Counted from the first letter of the stretch, positions 25,212 to 34,957 are shown. The stretch is 64,000 bases of DNA from Cytophagales bacterium (GCA_030446715.1 JAUJMU010000004.1:170931-234930); one strand, 5' to 3'. Translations and numbers: made by a program. The notes: generated by a model not told the origin, from the letters alone.

Positions 25212-26678
25212 CTACTTCCAGCCGCCGCCCAGTGCCCGGTACAGGTCAATCAGGGAGAGGAATTGTTCCTTTCGGGTATTGGTCAGTTCAAGCTCCGCCT
25301 CCAGTACGCTGCGCTGGGCTGTAATCACTTCCAGGTAACTGGCATAGCCCGATACATAAAGATCATTGGCCGTGGAAACGGCGTCGAGCAGTACGTTGGT
25401 GCTCTGCTGCCGGAGCCGGTATGCCTCCTCCAGATTCTCAATCCCCCGCAGGTCGGTTACCACTTCCTGATAGCCGCTCAGGATCAATTTCTGGTATTCG
25501 TAGTAAAGACCCAGATTGGCTGCTGCTTCCCGGTTGTACTGGCTCCGGATCTGCCGCCGGTTGAGAATGGGTGCCCCGATACCGCCCAGCACCCCGTACG
25601 CTACCGACGCCGGATTGAGAAGCAGGGCTGCCCGGAAGGCATTCAGTCCTACGTACGGCGTAATGGTAAAGGAAGGGAGGAACGCTGCCCTTGCGGCATC
25701 TACGTCCGCCCTTACCGCTGCCAGCTCAAGCTCGGCCTGCCGGATGTCGGGCCGGCGGCGGAGCATTGCCACCGGTAAACCTGTCTGTACTTCGGCGGGC
25801 AGCGTCTGCTCCAGAATCGGATTGCCCCGGCTGATGGGCTGCGGATACCGGCCCAGCAGCAGGTTAAGCCCATTTTCGGTCCGGATGATGGCCTGCCGCT
25901 TTTCGGCTTCCAGGCTGCGCGTATGCAGGAGCTGCGCCTCAAACTGCTGCACGGCGAGCTGGGTAGCCCGCCCACCCTGTTTCTGGATGGTGATGGTCTC
26001 CAGTGCCTTTTCCTGCAGCCGGATGTTTTTCCGGATAATATCCATTTCGTTGTCCAGCGCAAGTAACTGGTAATACAGCTCTGCTACCTGAGCCACCAGC
26101 GACGTGACCACCAGCTGACGCCCCTTTTCGGAAGCCAGAAAGCGGTTAACGGCGGCTTTCCTCCGGTTTCTCAGCCTGCCCCACAGGTCAATCTCCCACG
26201 AACTGCGCAGCCCCAGAAAGTAGTCCGGCGTGGGATTGGGAATGCGCCGGTCGCCGCGGATGTGTTCCGACAGGTTGGTGTCGTAGTTACCGACGCCGTT
26301 CATGGTGTAGTCGCCGTATTTGTCCACCCCGGCGGCCGCAACGGCACTCACCGACGGCAGCAGGACGGCACGCGTCGTCATGATACCGGCGCGGGCTGCC
26401 TCCACCCGCTGCAGGGCAATCTGCAGGTCAGGATTATTCCGCAGGGCGGTGTCAATGAGCTGCACCAGGTTTTTATCCGCGAAAAACTCCTGCCAGGGCA
26501 TATCGGCTACGCTGGCCGAATCGGTCCGGGAGGCGAAGTATTCCGGTGTTTTCTGGGCTACCGGCATCTGCAGCGGCGCGGTTACCCGGCAACTGCCCAG
26601 GGTCAGCAGCACCAGCAGCCCCCAGCCAAAGGATATTCGATAAAAAGTCCATTTATATTTATACTTGTTGAGCGACAT
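25212..26678 (-). CDS. Outer-membrane efflux lipoprotein of RND system (TolC/OprM-like)
   Basis: Outer-membrane channel that completes the tripartite pump. The 488-residue protein has a lipoprotein signal ending in LTLGSC, then two OEP repeats, each a helical coiled-coil plus strands (for example IALQRVEAARAGIMTTRAVLLPSVS and MLRRRPDIRQAELELAAVRADVDAARAAFLPSFTI). The RRPDIR motif is characteristic of the NodT/OprM family. ATG 26678 (MSLNKYKYKW) is preferred; it overlaps the pump gene's 3' end by 20 bases, indicating tight operon coupling. ATG 26687 is an alternative start. Confidence 0.92.
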   Translation of the reverse strand: MSLNKYKYKWTFYRISFGWGLLVLLTLGSCRVTAPLQMPVAQKTPEYFASRTDSASVADMPWQEFFADKNLVQLIDTALRNNPDLQIALQRVEAARAGIMTTRAVLLPSVSAVAAAGVDKYGDYTMNGVGNYDTNLSEHIRGDRRIPNPTPDYFLGLRSSWEIDLWGRLRNRRKAAVNRFLASEKGRQLVVTSLVAQVAELYYQLLALDNEMDIIRKNIRLQEKALETITIQKQGGRATQLAVQQFEAQLLHTRSLEAEKRQAIIRTENGLNLLLGRYPQPISRGNPILEQTLPAEVQTGLPVAMLRRRPDIRQAELELAAVRADVDAARAAFLPSFTITPYVGLNAFRAALLLNPASVAYGVLGGIGAPILNRRQIRSQYNREAAANLGLYYEYQKLILSGYQEVVTDLRGIENLEEAYRLRQQSTNVLLDAVSTANDLYVSGYASYLEVITAQRSVLEAELELTNTRKEQFLSLIDLYRALGGGWK

Positions 26679-29600
26679 GAGTACCATTCTGATGTTTAAG
26701 GTGAGTGACAGGAAGGGCAACCGGCTTTTCCGGCTTACCGGGTCTGGAAGAAAACCTTTCGGACAGGCCCGCAAAAAGCACGTACAGTCCGGGAATCAGG
26801 AAGATGCCGAACAGCGTACCCGTCAGCATGCCCCCGGCGGCGGCAGTACCGATGGACCGGTTGCCCAGCGCACCGGCTCCCGAGGCTACGCACAGCGGAA
26901 TCAGTCCGGCAATAAAAGCGAAGGAAGTCATCAGGATAGGCCGCAGACGGGACGCCGAGCCTTCCACCGCCGCCTGCAATACCGTAGCGCCTTCCCTGCG
27001 CCGCTGGATGGCGAACTCCACAATGAGGATGGTGTTTTTGCCCAGCAGACCGATCAGCATCACCAGCGCCACCTGGGCGTAGATGTTATTCTCAAGACCA
27101 ACCAGTTTCAGCAGCAGAAAAGCGCCGAATATACCCGTGGGCAGCGACAGAATCACCGGCAGGGGCAGCAGGAAACTTTCGTACTGGGCCGCCAGCAGCA
27201 GGTACACGAAAATCAGACAGATGATAAAAATGTACACCGCCTGGTTACCCGATTCGATCTCTTCGCGGGTCACGCCCGACCATTCGTAGCCGTACCCCCG
27301 GGGCAATGTTTCACCCGCTACCCGTTCCACGGCCGCAATGGCGTCGCCGGAGCTGAAGCCGGAGGCCGGCGTACCGTTGATCATCGCCGAAGTGTACATG
27401 TTGTACCGGGTCAGCTGCTCGGGGCCATACACTCTCTCCAGCCGGATAAACGTGGAAAAAGCCACCATTTCGCCCTTGTCGTTTTTCACGTACAGGTCCA
27501 GCACATCCTCCGGCCGGGACCGGTACGTGGGGGCGGCCTGCACCATCACGCGGTACATCTGTCCGAAGCGGATGAAGTTGGAAGCGTAATAACTGCCCAG
27601 CAGCGTCTGCAGGGTATTCATGGCATTTTCAATGGTAACGCCCTTCTTGGCGGCCACTTCCTGATCTACGTGGATCATGTACTGCGGAAAGCTGGCGTCG
27701 AAGCTGGTAAAGGCAGCCCCGATTTCGGGAGTTTGCTGCAGGGCAGCCACGAATTTTTTGGTTACATCGGCCGTTTCCTGCAGGTCATCACCTTTGTTGT
27801 GGTTGAGCAGGCGCAGTTCAAAGCCACTGGAGTTACCGAAGCCCGGTACCGTGGGCGGTGGAAAATACTCAATGCGGGCATCGGCAACGTGGCGGGTCTC
27901 CTTTTCAAGCCGGCTGATCAGCTGATCGACCGAAGTTTCCCGTTCCGCCCACGATTTAAGGTTGATCATGCCCATGCCGTAGGAGGCACCAGCGGCTTCG
28001 GTAAGCAGGCTGTATCCGGAGAGGGTCGAAACGTTTTCCACTTCTTCCATCCGGGCGGCCACCTGCTGCACCCGCCTCAGCACTTCTTCGGTCCGTTCGA
28101 CGGTAGCCCCGGAAGGCGTGGTCACGTTGACGTAGATCATGCCCTGGTCTTCGGTGGGAATAAAGCCGGAAGGCAGAATGGTGCTCATGCCCCACGTACC
28201 GGCAATGAACAGGAGCAGCACCGCTACCGTCACCACCCGGCGACCAGCCAGCCTCTGCACCACGCTGCGGTATTTGTTTTCGGTGGCATCGTAAGCTTTG
28301 TTGAATTTGCCGAAAAAGCGGTCCATCAAATTCTTCTTTTTCTTCTCCACGCCGTGGGTATTCTTCAGCAGAATGGCGCAGAGGGCCGGCGTAAGCGTAA
28401 CGGCGTTGATGCCGGAGATCACAATGGCAATGGCGAGGGTAAGCGAAAACTGCCGGTAGAAAATCCCCACCGGACCCGTCATGAAGGCTACCGGCACAAA
28501 CACCGCCGACATCACCAGCGTAATGGCTACCAGGGCGCCGCTGATTTCGCGCATGGACTCAAAAGTGGCTTCCCGCGCGGAGAGGTGCTTTCCGGCCATT
28601 TTGGCGTGTACCGCCTCTACCACCACAATGGCGTTGTCCACCACAATGCCGATGGCCAGCACCATGGCAAAAAGGGTGAGCAGGTTTACCGAAAAATCCA
28701 GCATTTGCAGGAAGAAAAAGGTACCGATCAGGGAAACGGGCACCGCCAGCGCCGGAATCAGCGTAGAACGCCAGTCCTGCAGGAAAAGGAACACCACCAG
28801 CGAAACCAGAATAAACGCCTCGATCAGCGTCCGGATCACCTCCTCCATGGAAGCATCCAGAAACCGCGACACGTCGTAGGCGAGGTTGTAGGTCATTTTG
28901 GGCGGGAATGAGCTTTCCCGCAGCTCGGCCATCCGCTGCTTCACGTTGGCGATTACGTCGCGGGCATTGGAGCCGGGCCGCTGCTTGATCATGATGGATG
29001 CCGACGGACGGCCGTCGGTTTTGGAAGCCATGCTGTAGGTCATCGTGCCGAACTCTACGTCGGCCAGGTCCTTCAGCTTCAGAATGGAGCCGTCTTCACC
29101 GGCCCGGATCACGATGTTTTCGTACTGCTCCGGTTCAAAGAATTTACCCGTATAACGCAGTACGTACTGCAGCATCTGGGCCGATTTACCGGAGCTTTCC
29201 CCGGCTTTACCGGGAGCCGCCTCTACGTTCTGGGCGCGGATGGCATTGACAATTTCGTCGGTAGACACTTCGTAGGCGGCCAGCCGGTCGGGTTTGAGCC
29301 ACACCCGCATCGAATATTCGCGGGCACCCATTATTTCGCAGCGGCCCACGCCGTCAATCCGCTTGAGCTCCTGCAGTACGTTGATATCCGTAAAATTGTA
29401 CACAAACTCTTCATCAACGGCGGGGTCTTCACTCATCACGTTGAGGTAGAGCAGCATGCTGTTTACCTCCTTCTCGGTGGCAACCCCGGCGCGGATTACC
29501 TCTTCCGGCATTTCGTCGATTACGGTCTGCACGCGGTTCTGCACGTTAACGGCGGCAAGGTCGGGGTCGGTGCCCACCTGGAAAAACACCTGAATCAGCG

Positions 29601-29862
29601 TGGTACCGTCGTTGCCGGTTACGGAGGTCATGTAAGTCATGCCCGGCACACCATTGATTGCCCTTTCCAGCGGGATGGCTACGGCTTTGGTGCAAACTTC
29701 GGCGTTGGCACCCGTATATTTAGCAGTTACAGTTACCGACGGCGGCACGATTTCCGGAAACTGCGTAACGGGTAAACTCAGCAGCGCCAGCAAACCCACC
29801 AGCAGAATGATCAGCGAAATCACCACCGACAGAACTGGTCTTTTTATAAAAATATCAAACAT
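26659..29862 (-). CDS. RND multidrug efflux permease (HAE1 family, AcrB-like)
   Basis: Inner-membrane proton-drug antiporter of 1067 residues. It shows the twelve-helix RND plan with two large periplasmic loops: first helix in MFDIFIKRPVLSVVISL, PITQFP-like PVTQFPEIVPP, the second group of helices from about residue 340, and GLLGKNTILIVEFA near 940 with the conserved Lys. The helix-4 motif reads GIVVDNAIVVVE; AcrB has Asp-Asp at this place, so the second acid is Asn here. ATG 29862 is chosen because the upstream extension (to 30045) is spacer with AT repeats. Drug or bile-salt type substrates are likely, but not defined. Confidence 0.95.
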   Translation of the reverse strand: MFDIFIKRPVLSVVISLIILLVGLLALLSLPVTQFPEIVPPSVTVTAKYTGANAEVCTKAVAIPLERAINGVPGMTYMTSVTGNDGTTLIQVFFQVGTDPDLAAVNVQNRVQTVIDEMPEEVIRAGVATEKEVNSMLLYLNVMSEDPAVDEEFVYNFTDINVLQELKRIDGVGRCEIMGAREYSMRVWLKPDRLAAYEVSTDEIVNAIRAQNVEAAPGKAGESSGKSAQMLQYVLRYTGKFFEPEQYENIVIRAGEDGSILKLKDLADVEFGTMTYSMASKTDGRPSASIMIKQRPGSNARDVIANVKQRMAELRESSFPPKMTYNLAYDVSRFLDASMEEVIRTLIEAFILVSLVVFLFLQDWRSTLIPALAVPVSLIGTFFFLQMLDFSVNLLTLFAMVLAIGIVVDNAIVVVEAVHAKMAGKHLSAREATFESMREISGALVAITLVMSAVFVPVAFMTGPVGIFYRQFSLTLAIAIVISGINAVTLTPALCAILLKNTHGVEKKKKNLMDRFFGKFNKAYDATENKYRSVVQRLAGRRVVTVAVLLLFIAGTWGMSTILPSGFIPTEDQGMIYVNVTTPSGATVERTEEVLRRVQQVAARMEEVENVSTLSGYSLLTEAAGASYGMGMINLKSWAERETSVDQLISRLEKETRHVADARIEYFPPPTVPGFGNSSGFELRLLNHNKGDDLQETADVTKKFVAALQQTPEIGAAFTSFDASFPQYMIHVDQEVAAKKGVTIENAMNTLQTLLGSYYASNFIRFGQMYRVMVQAAPTYRSRPEDVLDLYVKNDKGEMVAFSTFIRLERVYGPEQLTRYNMYTSAMINGTPASGFSSGDAIAAVERVAGETLPRGYGYEWSGVTREEIESGNQAVYIFIICLIFVYLLLAAQYESFLLPLPVILSLPTGIFGAFLLLKLVGLENNIYAQVALVMLIGLLGKNTILIVEFAIQRRREGATVLQAAVEGSASRLRPILMTSFAFIAGLIPLCVASGAGALGNRSIGTAAAGGMLTGTLFGIFLIPGLYVLFAGLSERFSSRPGKPEKPVALPVTHLKHQNGTHVAQQV

Positions 29863-30062
29863 GGGTTTCCAAATTGATAATTGAAAATTGATAATTGACA
29901 ATGGGGGTCGCGGGAGACAGACCGTGCGGATGAATCCTTCTTTCACGTTTTCCCGCAAAGGCGCAAAGCCTCCGGACGCAAGGGACGCAAAGTGCCTCTT
30001 GTCCTCCCCCACCGGCACAGCACTACCCACACCGCCCCGGAACAACCATTCGTAATTTGTAA

Positions 30063-31193
30063 TTATCCGGCGTCTGCCAGCAGGCTGTCCAGCCCGACCA
30101 TCTGCGGCACGATCTGCAAGCCATCCCGTATCTCCTGAATTCCCTCGTACACAATTTTTTCTCCCGGCTCCAGGCCCGATTCCACAATGTAGAAGTGGGA
30201 GAAGCGGGTTTTGGGGACAAAATTTTTCATCGTGACGGTGTTGTTTTCATCCACCACAAACACGTAATTCTTGTCCTGAATCTCAAATACCGCCTTCTGC
30301 GGGATGATCAGGGCATTTTGGATGCGGTTGGCGAGGCGGATGGTACCCGTGGCGCCGTGTTTCAGCAGCTTATCGGGATTGGGAAACTTAGCCCGAAAGG
30401 CAATAGAACCCGTGCTGGCGTCAAATTGCCCTTCCATGGTTTCAATTTTGCCGGTATGCCCGTACAGCGAACCATCCGCCAGCATCAGGCTCACCTCCCG
30501 GGTGTTCCGGTTGGGGTTTTCCTGGCGGGTTTTTACGTATTCAAGATATTCTCCCTCCGATACATTGAAGTAAGTGTATACCGCCTTGTTGTCTGACACT
30601 GAGGTAAGCAGGGTGCCTTCTTCGATCAGGCTGCCGGCTTTCAGGGGAATGCGGTCAATAATGCCATTGAACGGTGCCCGGATATGGGCGTAGGAAAGCC
30701 GGATAGCCGCATTAGACTCGGCAGAACGGGCTTCGTTGATTCTGGCCCGGGCAGCGTTCAGTTTGCTTTTGGCTACTTCGAGTTCGGTTTTTGAGATAAC
30801 TTTCTTGTCCACCAGCATCCGGACCCGGTCAAGCCCGAGTTCGGCAGTTTTGGCTTCGGCAATGGCGCTTTGCCGGTTAGCCCTGGCTTTCGCCAGTTCG
30901 GCTTTGTATTCTTCATCGTTGATGGCGAAAAGCAGCTGGCCTTTTTTCACTTCCTTTCCTTCGTCAACGTAAATCTTATCCAGAAAACCCGATACCCGGG
31001 CCCGGATTTCCACGTTGCGGACTGCCTGAATATCAGACACGTATTCGTGCATCAGCACGGTGTCTCTGGCTACTACCCGGGTAACGGGCAGCACCCGGTC
31101 ACTGGCTTCTTCAGGGTTGGTCTGGCTTTTGGCGGTGCAGCCGGCGATCCACAGGGATACAGGCAGGAGGCTATGCCATAGAATGTTTTTCAT
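30063..31193 (-). CDS. RND efflux periplasmic adaptor lipoprotein
   Basis: Membrane-fusion protein that links pump and channel. The 376-residue protein has a lipoprotein signal (LPVSLWIAGC), a lipoyl/barrel-sandwich part (VEIRARVSGFLDKIYVDEGK to AHIRAPFNGIIDRIPLKAGS), a helical hairpin at about 95-150, and beta-barrel and membrane-proximal domains to the end (EKIVYEGIQEIRDGLQIVP). It is the first gene of the adaptor-pump-channel operon on the minus strand, and the 200-bp gap to the pump gene holds AATTGATAATTG-type spacer repeats. No dedicated regulator gene is adjacent. Confidence 0.93.
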   Translation of the reverse strand: MKNILWHSLLPVSLWIAGCTAKSQTNPEEASDRVLPVTRVVARDTVLMHEYVSDIQAVRNVEIRARVSGFLDKIYVDEGKEVKKGQLLFAINDEEYKAELAKARANRQSAIAEAKTAELGLDRVRMLVDKKVISKTELEVAKSKLNAARARINEARSAESNAAIRLSYAHIRAPFNGIIDRIPLKAGSLIEEGTLLTSVSDNKAVYTYFNVSEGEYLEYVKTRQENPNRNTREVSLMLADGSLYGHTGKIETMEGQFDASTGSIAFRAKFPNPDKLLKHGATGTIRLANRIQNALIIPQKAVFEIQDKNYVFVVDENNTVTMKNFVPKTRFSHFYIVESGLEPGEKIVYEGIQEIRDGLQIVPQMVGLDSLLADAG

Positions 31194-31298
31194 GGTAAGG
31201 GTAATTTGGAGGAAAAGTACAGGCAAAAGCAGGCTGATCCGGTCAGTTTAACTGCATGAGACTGGTTTGCACCAGCCAGGGAATGGGGAGAAACGACC

Positions 31299-31715
31299 TC
31301 AGAAGGGAGTGAGCCGGAAGAGGAGCCGGTAATAATCGGGCCTGGTAAGCAGACCTCCGAAGGGTGAATACGCTCTGGAACTTAATACGGAAACAGCGGC
31401 AACCGGCAGTAAAACAGAAGGTTCCGGTGCAAAGGTGTTTCCTTCCCAGAAGCGGTAGTTGTACTTGCGGGTCCGGAAAAAATCCGAAAAGTTGTCGTCT
31501 TTGTTTTGGGTGTTCTGCTGCGTGCCGGAAAGCAGATCACCGATAAAATCCAGTAGTGGTTCGGCTTCCTCAACACCCGCAGACAATCCGCATGCTGCGT
31601 CGGTTCCACCACCGGGGCCGCGGATTTCCGGCGGCTGAATGTCGGCCGGGGAGAATACACAGATGGCGCTGAGAACGTGCAGGAGCAGAAGATATGTCAG
31701 TATTCTTTTCAGCAT
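31299..31715 (-). CDS. Putative small exported protein, unknown
   Basis: A 138-residue protein with a plausible signal peptide (MLKRILTYLLLLHVLSAICVFS). The middle is polar (TQQNTQNKDDNFSDFFRTRKYNYRFWE) and the end is hydrophobic and aromatic (RPDYYRLLFRLTPF), which could be the final strand of an outer-membrane protein. I know no family for it. It is upstream of the efflux operon in the same direction, 105 bp away, so it might belong to that transcript. Confidence 0.5.
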   Translation of the reverse strand: MLKRILTYLLLLHVLSAICVFSPADIQPPEIRGPGGGTDAACGLSAGVEEAEPLLDFIGDLLSGTQQNTQNKDDNFSDFFRTRKYNYRFWEGNTFAPEPSVLLPVAAVSVLSSRAYSPFGGLLTRPDYYRLLFRLTPF

Positions 31716-32175
31716 GGATCGTGGATTATCTCAGGCTCAGCGTAATTTAATCCGGCAGCGCAGAAGCGGTACTTTATTAAACTGTCGCCGGCCCGAATAT
31801 GTTTCCTTATATTGGGGATCAGGCAACAGAAGCACGAAGTTAAGCGGCTTTCTCTCCCCGGTCAAACCACTCATCCTCAAATAATTACAACCGGGCAATT
31901 TCTAATGCCGCATTAATCCGGCGCGCCTTGCTGACCGCCTGTTGGATTTATTTTCAGAAAACTACCAGCAGCCTGGCTACGGCATCTGGTCGCAGCAACC
32001 TATCTCCTGTTCGTTCGTACACGGAAACACAAAGCGGATGCCGGCAATGCCGGAAAATTTCCGGTCTCCGGCTTCGTGCAGGAAACAAAAAACGGCTTAC
32101 TCTCAAACCGGAACCGCATAGTCTGACAAATTGAATAAAGCGCGCATCTGATCCGGCCATAAATAACCGAAACAC
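31716..32175. other. Non-coding interval between divergent genes
   Basis: This 460-bp stretch separates the exported protein (minus) from the HepT-like gene (plus). No frame has family features. It should hold both promoters, but no convincing TTTG/TAnnTTTG pair was found. Confidence 0.5.
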
Positions 32176-32808
32176 ATGAAAGTAAACGAAGAAGATAAGG
32201 TCCACCTGACCAGCATGATAGACTCCATCAATGAGATACTGGGCTACGTGGGTCGTGCCAATTACAGCGACTACTCCCAGCGGGAGGATATACGTGAACA
32301 GGTATCTGCCCAGATGTCACAGATTGGCGGTGCGGCGGCCCTGTTGTCCGACGAATTCAAGGACCAGTACCGCGACATGGACTGGGATGTACTCAAAGGC
32401 CTTCAGTACGCCCATTTTGATCTTGAACTGGAGCTGGACGCCCACCCGCAGTGGCACATTGTGAAGGAAGATCTGCCTGAGTTTCTGACCAGACTGAACG
32501 ATATTTCGGTCCATATCTTCCGGGATGAAATACTGGAAGATAATCTCGAAGGCGACACCGATGAGCCGGATGTTCACCTGATCGAGAGCAATGACGAAGC
32601 CTACTACAACCAGCGCATCGAGGCACTGGACACCGAACAGGAAACACTGGACGAAATGGAGGATACGGTGCAGCGGAACCGCGTCGGTATTGATCTTGAC
32701 TCTGCCGACATTGACCTGATTGACGACAGTTACATTGACCAGCGGTACACTGACGAAGACCTGATGGAAGGCAGCTCTCTGGACGACGGACTGGAAGAGC
32801 GGGAATAG
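32176..32808 (+). CDS. HepT-like (HEPN) domain protein with acidic tail
   Basis: A 210-residue soluble protein. Residues about 8-112 resemble the HepT/DUF86 HEPN four-helix bundle: SMIDSINEILGYVGRANYSDY, VSAQMSQIGGAAALLSDEF, YRDMDWDVLKGL, and HIVKEDLPEFLTRLNDI. The catalytic R-x4-6-H of HepT RNases (usually within GLRNxLVHxY) is replaced by LKGLQYAHFDLELE, so RNase activity is doubtful. Residues 113-210 form a strongly acidic, Asp/Glu-rich tail. No MNT nucleotidyltransferase antitoxin is adjacent. A strong terminator follows 130 bp later, so it is a single-gene unit. The HepT relation is by eye and not certain. Confidence 0.65.
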   Translation: MKVNEEDKVHLTSMIDSINEILGYVGRANYSDYSQREDIREQVSAQMSQIGGAAALLSDEFKDQYRDMDWDVLKGLQYAHFDLELELDAHPQWHIVKEDLPEFLTRLNDISVHIFRDEILEDNLEGDTDEPDVHLIESNDEAYYNQRIEALDTEQETLDEMEDTVQRNRVGIDLDSADIDLIDDSYIDQRYTDEDLMEGSSLDDGLEERE

Positions 32809-32938
32809 GGACTTTACCGGCCTGCCGGTCAGTAGCTGGTGTAAGCACAGCGGTTTTGCTGATGGCAGGAATCATTCCCCGGAGGCAAACTAACCTTACC
32901 TGAATGGCCTTTCCGGGAGGTTGGGGAACTGACCTTTC

Positions 32939-32983
32939 AAAAGCTTCGGCAACATTTTTAATTTAGTTGCCAAAGCTTTTTTT
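32939..32983 (+). terminator. Rho-independent terminator
   Basis: Stem AAAAGCTTcGGCAAC with GTTGCCaAAGCTTTT (one mismatch), a 12-nt A/T loop, and seven T bases running to position 32983. It ends the transcript of the HepT-like gene. Confidence 0.8.
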
Positions 32984-33060
32984 AACCCAAAATTAATGGT
33001 ATCCTTAAGGTTTATTTTTTAAACTTTTTTCCACAAAACCCTTTTTATCTTTCCCCAAAC

Positions 33061-33519
33061 ATGTTATTAGTAAAAACCCGGTTAGATCGCAGTCAAATCA
33101 GCGGGATCGGTTTATACGCAGACGAGTTTATTACCAAAGGCACCGTGATATGGCGATTTACGCCGGGTCTGGACCTGAAATTCAACCAGGAGCAGTTAGA
33201 GGAATTCAAAAGCCGGCTGAACGTGGCCCGGCTCGAAGATTTCATCTACCGGAGCAGGATCAGCGGCGACTTCATTCTGTGCGCCGACGATGCCCGCTTC
33301 ATCAACCACTCTTTCCACCCCAACACCATTGACACGATGGAAGACACGGAGGGCCTTACGATTGCCTCCCGGGATATCTTTCCGGGTGAAGAGATTGTGT
33401 CGGACTATCAGGCTTTTGACGCGGACTTCGACAATTACCGGCACCTGCTGAAGGAGGTAGAACTGGTTTCGGTGAGCAGCAACGGCGCTACCTCAAAACG
33501 GCGGCCAAAACTGCGGTAG
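33061..33519 (+). CDS. SET domain protein
   Basis: A 152-residue bacterial SET-domain protein. SET enzymes transfer methyl from SAM to lysine. The fold's landmarks are all present: GIGLYADEFITKGTVIW near the start, ARFINHSFHPN (the NHSxxPN knot that binds SAM) at about 81-91, and FPGEEIVSDY (about 111-120). No pre-SET or post-SET cysteines. Its protein target in a bacterium is unknown. It ends inside the opposing MocR gene (32-base tail-to-tail overlap). The upstream AT-rich leader includes a TATCTTTC box shortly before the ATG. Confidence 0.82.
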   Translation: MLLVKTRLDRSQISGIGLYADEFITKGTVIWRFTPGLDLKFNQEQLEEFKSRLNVARLEDFIYRSRISGDFILCADDARFINHSFHPNTIDTMEDTEGLTIASRDIFPGEEIVSDYQAFDADFDNYRHLLKEVELVSVSSNGATSKRRPKLR

Positions 33520-34954
33520 CTCTTTCCAGTTCTTCCGGATTCATGGCCGCAAAACCCATCCGGGTGGCGTTGGGACACTTTCCAGCGGGATCGTAGATGC
33601 TCCCGCTGGAAAGGTATAGTCCTTTACGGGCGGCTTTCTCCGAAAGTGCGGCTAACGGCAGGGAGGGGTCAAACCTGGCCCATAATGCCATGCCGCCGTC
33701 CGGAACGCGGAATTCTACTGCGTGCGGCAACCGGGTCTGCAACAATCCGCACAAATAATCACGGCGCTGGTGGTAAGCCTTCAGCGCCTTTTTCATGTGC
33801 CGCCTGATTTCGCCCTCCCGGAAAAGCTCCGCCACGGCCTGTTCCAGTACCGGGTCGCCCTGCCGGTCAATGATCCGGCGGAGGTAACCCAGTTCGTTGA
33901 TCAGTTCCGTAGGGCCGGCAATATAGCCGACCCGGATGGCGGGGGCAATGGCCTTGCTGAGGGAGCCGACATATACCACCATGCCGTGCACATCGGCGCT
34001 GGCCAGCGGCATAATCGGACTGCTCTGGTAATGAAAATCATAGTCGTAGTCATCCTCGACAATGGCAAACCCGTATTGCACGGCCAGTTGGAGCAACCGC
34101 ACCCGCCGGTCGGCCCGCAGCGTAACGGTGGTCGGGTGGTGGTGGTGAGGCGTTACGAATACGGCCCGTACCGGCCGGGTGCGGCAGATTTCTTCAATTT
34201 CGTCTACCACAATGCCGTGGCCGTCTACCGGCACCCGCACCAGCCTGGCCCCGGCCTGCCGGAATCCCGCGTCGGCCACCCAGTAATTGGTTTCCCCCAC
34301 CACTACCACATCGGCCGGTGCGATCAGCACCTGTGACACGAGATAAAGCCCCATCTGGCTACCGCGGGTGATCAGGATGTTATCAGGCGTGGTCTGCAGG
34401 CCGCGGGTCTGGCTGAGATAAGCCGACAGTTCGGCCCGCAGCCACGGATTGCCCCGCGTATCGCCGTAGGTAAGCAGGTTCCGTGACGTGCTCCGGCGGA
34501 GTATGCTGCGATAATTGCGGCTCAGGGCCTCCACCGGTGCCAGCCGTTCGTCGGGGGTGCCATCGTTGAAGGCCAGTTCGCCGCGGTTCAGGTACACCGG
34601 GATGTGCAGGTGTACATTCTTATGCACGTGATAGCCCGGCTGCACTGCCGGCAAAGGTTGCTTGTCTGCACCTGTCAGCGGACTGGGGCTGCTTTCGGCC
34701 AGGTGGCGGATCACGAATGTCCCTCTGGAAGGCACGGTTTCGATCCAGCCCTGCGCCGTCAGTTCGTCGAATGCCGCTACTGCCGTCTTGCGGTGGACGC
34801 TCAGCAAAACTGAGAGAGACCGGGTGCCGGGCAGGCGGCTACCGGGTGCCAGCACCCCTTTTTTAATGTGGCTAATCAAACCATTGGCAATCTGGAGGTG
34901 CAGCGGCACCGGACAGTTGCGCTGAAGCGGAATAAGGGTCTGAAATGGAAGCAT
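33488..34954 (-). CDS. MocR-type GntR/aminotransferase regulator
   Basis: A 488-residue MocR/PdxR-subfamily transcription factor. The N-terminal GntR winged helix-turn-helix (about 12-85: PLHLQIANGLISHIKKGVLAPGSRLPGTRSLSVLLSVHRKTAVAAFDEL) is joined by a linker to a class I aminotransferase-like domain (about 125-485). PLP lysine lies in VGSLSKAIAPAIRVGY. Such proteins sense PLP or amine ligands and often control vitamin B6, GABA or amino-acid genes. The divergent GNAT and the PLP decarboxylase further on are possible targets. A 9-bp inverted repeat overlaps its own start region. Confidence 0.9.
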   Translation of the reverse strand: MLPFQTLIPLQRNCPVPLHLQIANGLISHIKKGVLAPGSRLPGTRSLSVLLSVHRKTAVAAFDELTAQGWIETVPSRGTFVIRHLAESSPSPLTGADKQPLPAVQPGYHVHKNVHLHIPVYLNRGELAFNDGTPDERLAPVEALSRNYRSILRRSTSRNLLTYGDTRGNPWLRAELSAYLSQTRGLQTTPDNILITRGSQMGLYLVSQVLIAPADVVVVGETNYWVADAGFRQAGARLVRVPVDGHGIVVDEIEEICRTRPVRAVFVTPHHHHPTTVTLRADRRVRLLQLAVQYGFAIVEDDYDYDFHYQSSPIMPLASADVHGMVVYVGSLSKAIAPAIRVGYIAGPTELINELGYLRRIIDRQGDPVLEQAVAELFREGEIRRHMKKALKAYHQRRDYLCGLLQTRLPHAVEFRVPDGGMALWARFDPSLPLAALSEKAARKGLYLSSGSIYDPAGKCPNATRMGFAAMNPEELERATAVLAAVLR

Positions 34955-34957
34955 AAT

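Noticed and set aside
26665-28911. 748-codon open frame on the plus strand
   Set aside because: It is entirely antisense to the RND pump gene. Its product is low-complexity, rich in Gly, His, Arg and Gln, with no domain, as expected for an antisense shadow of GC-rich codons.
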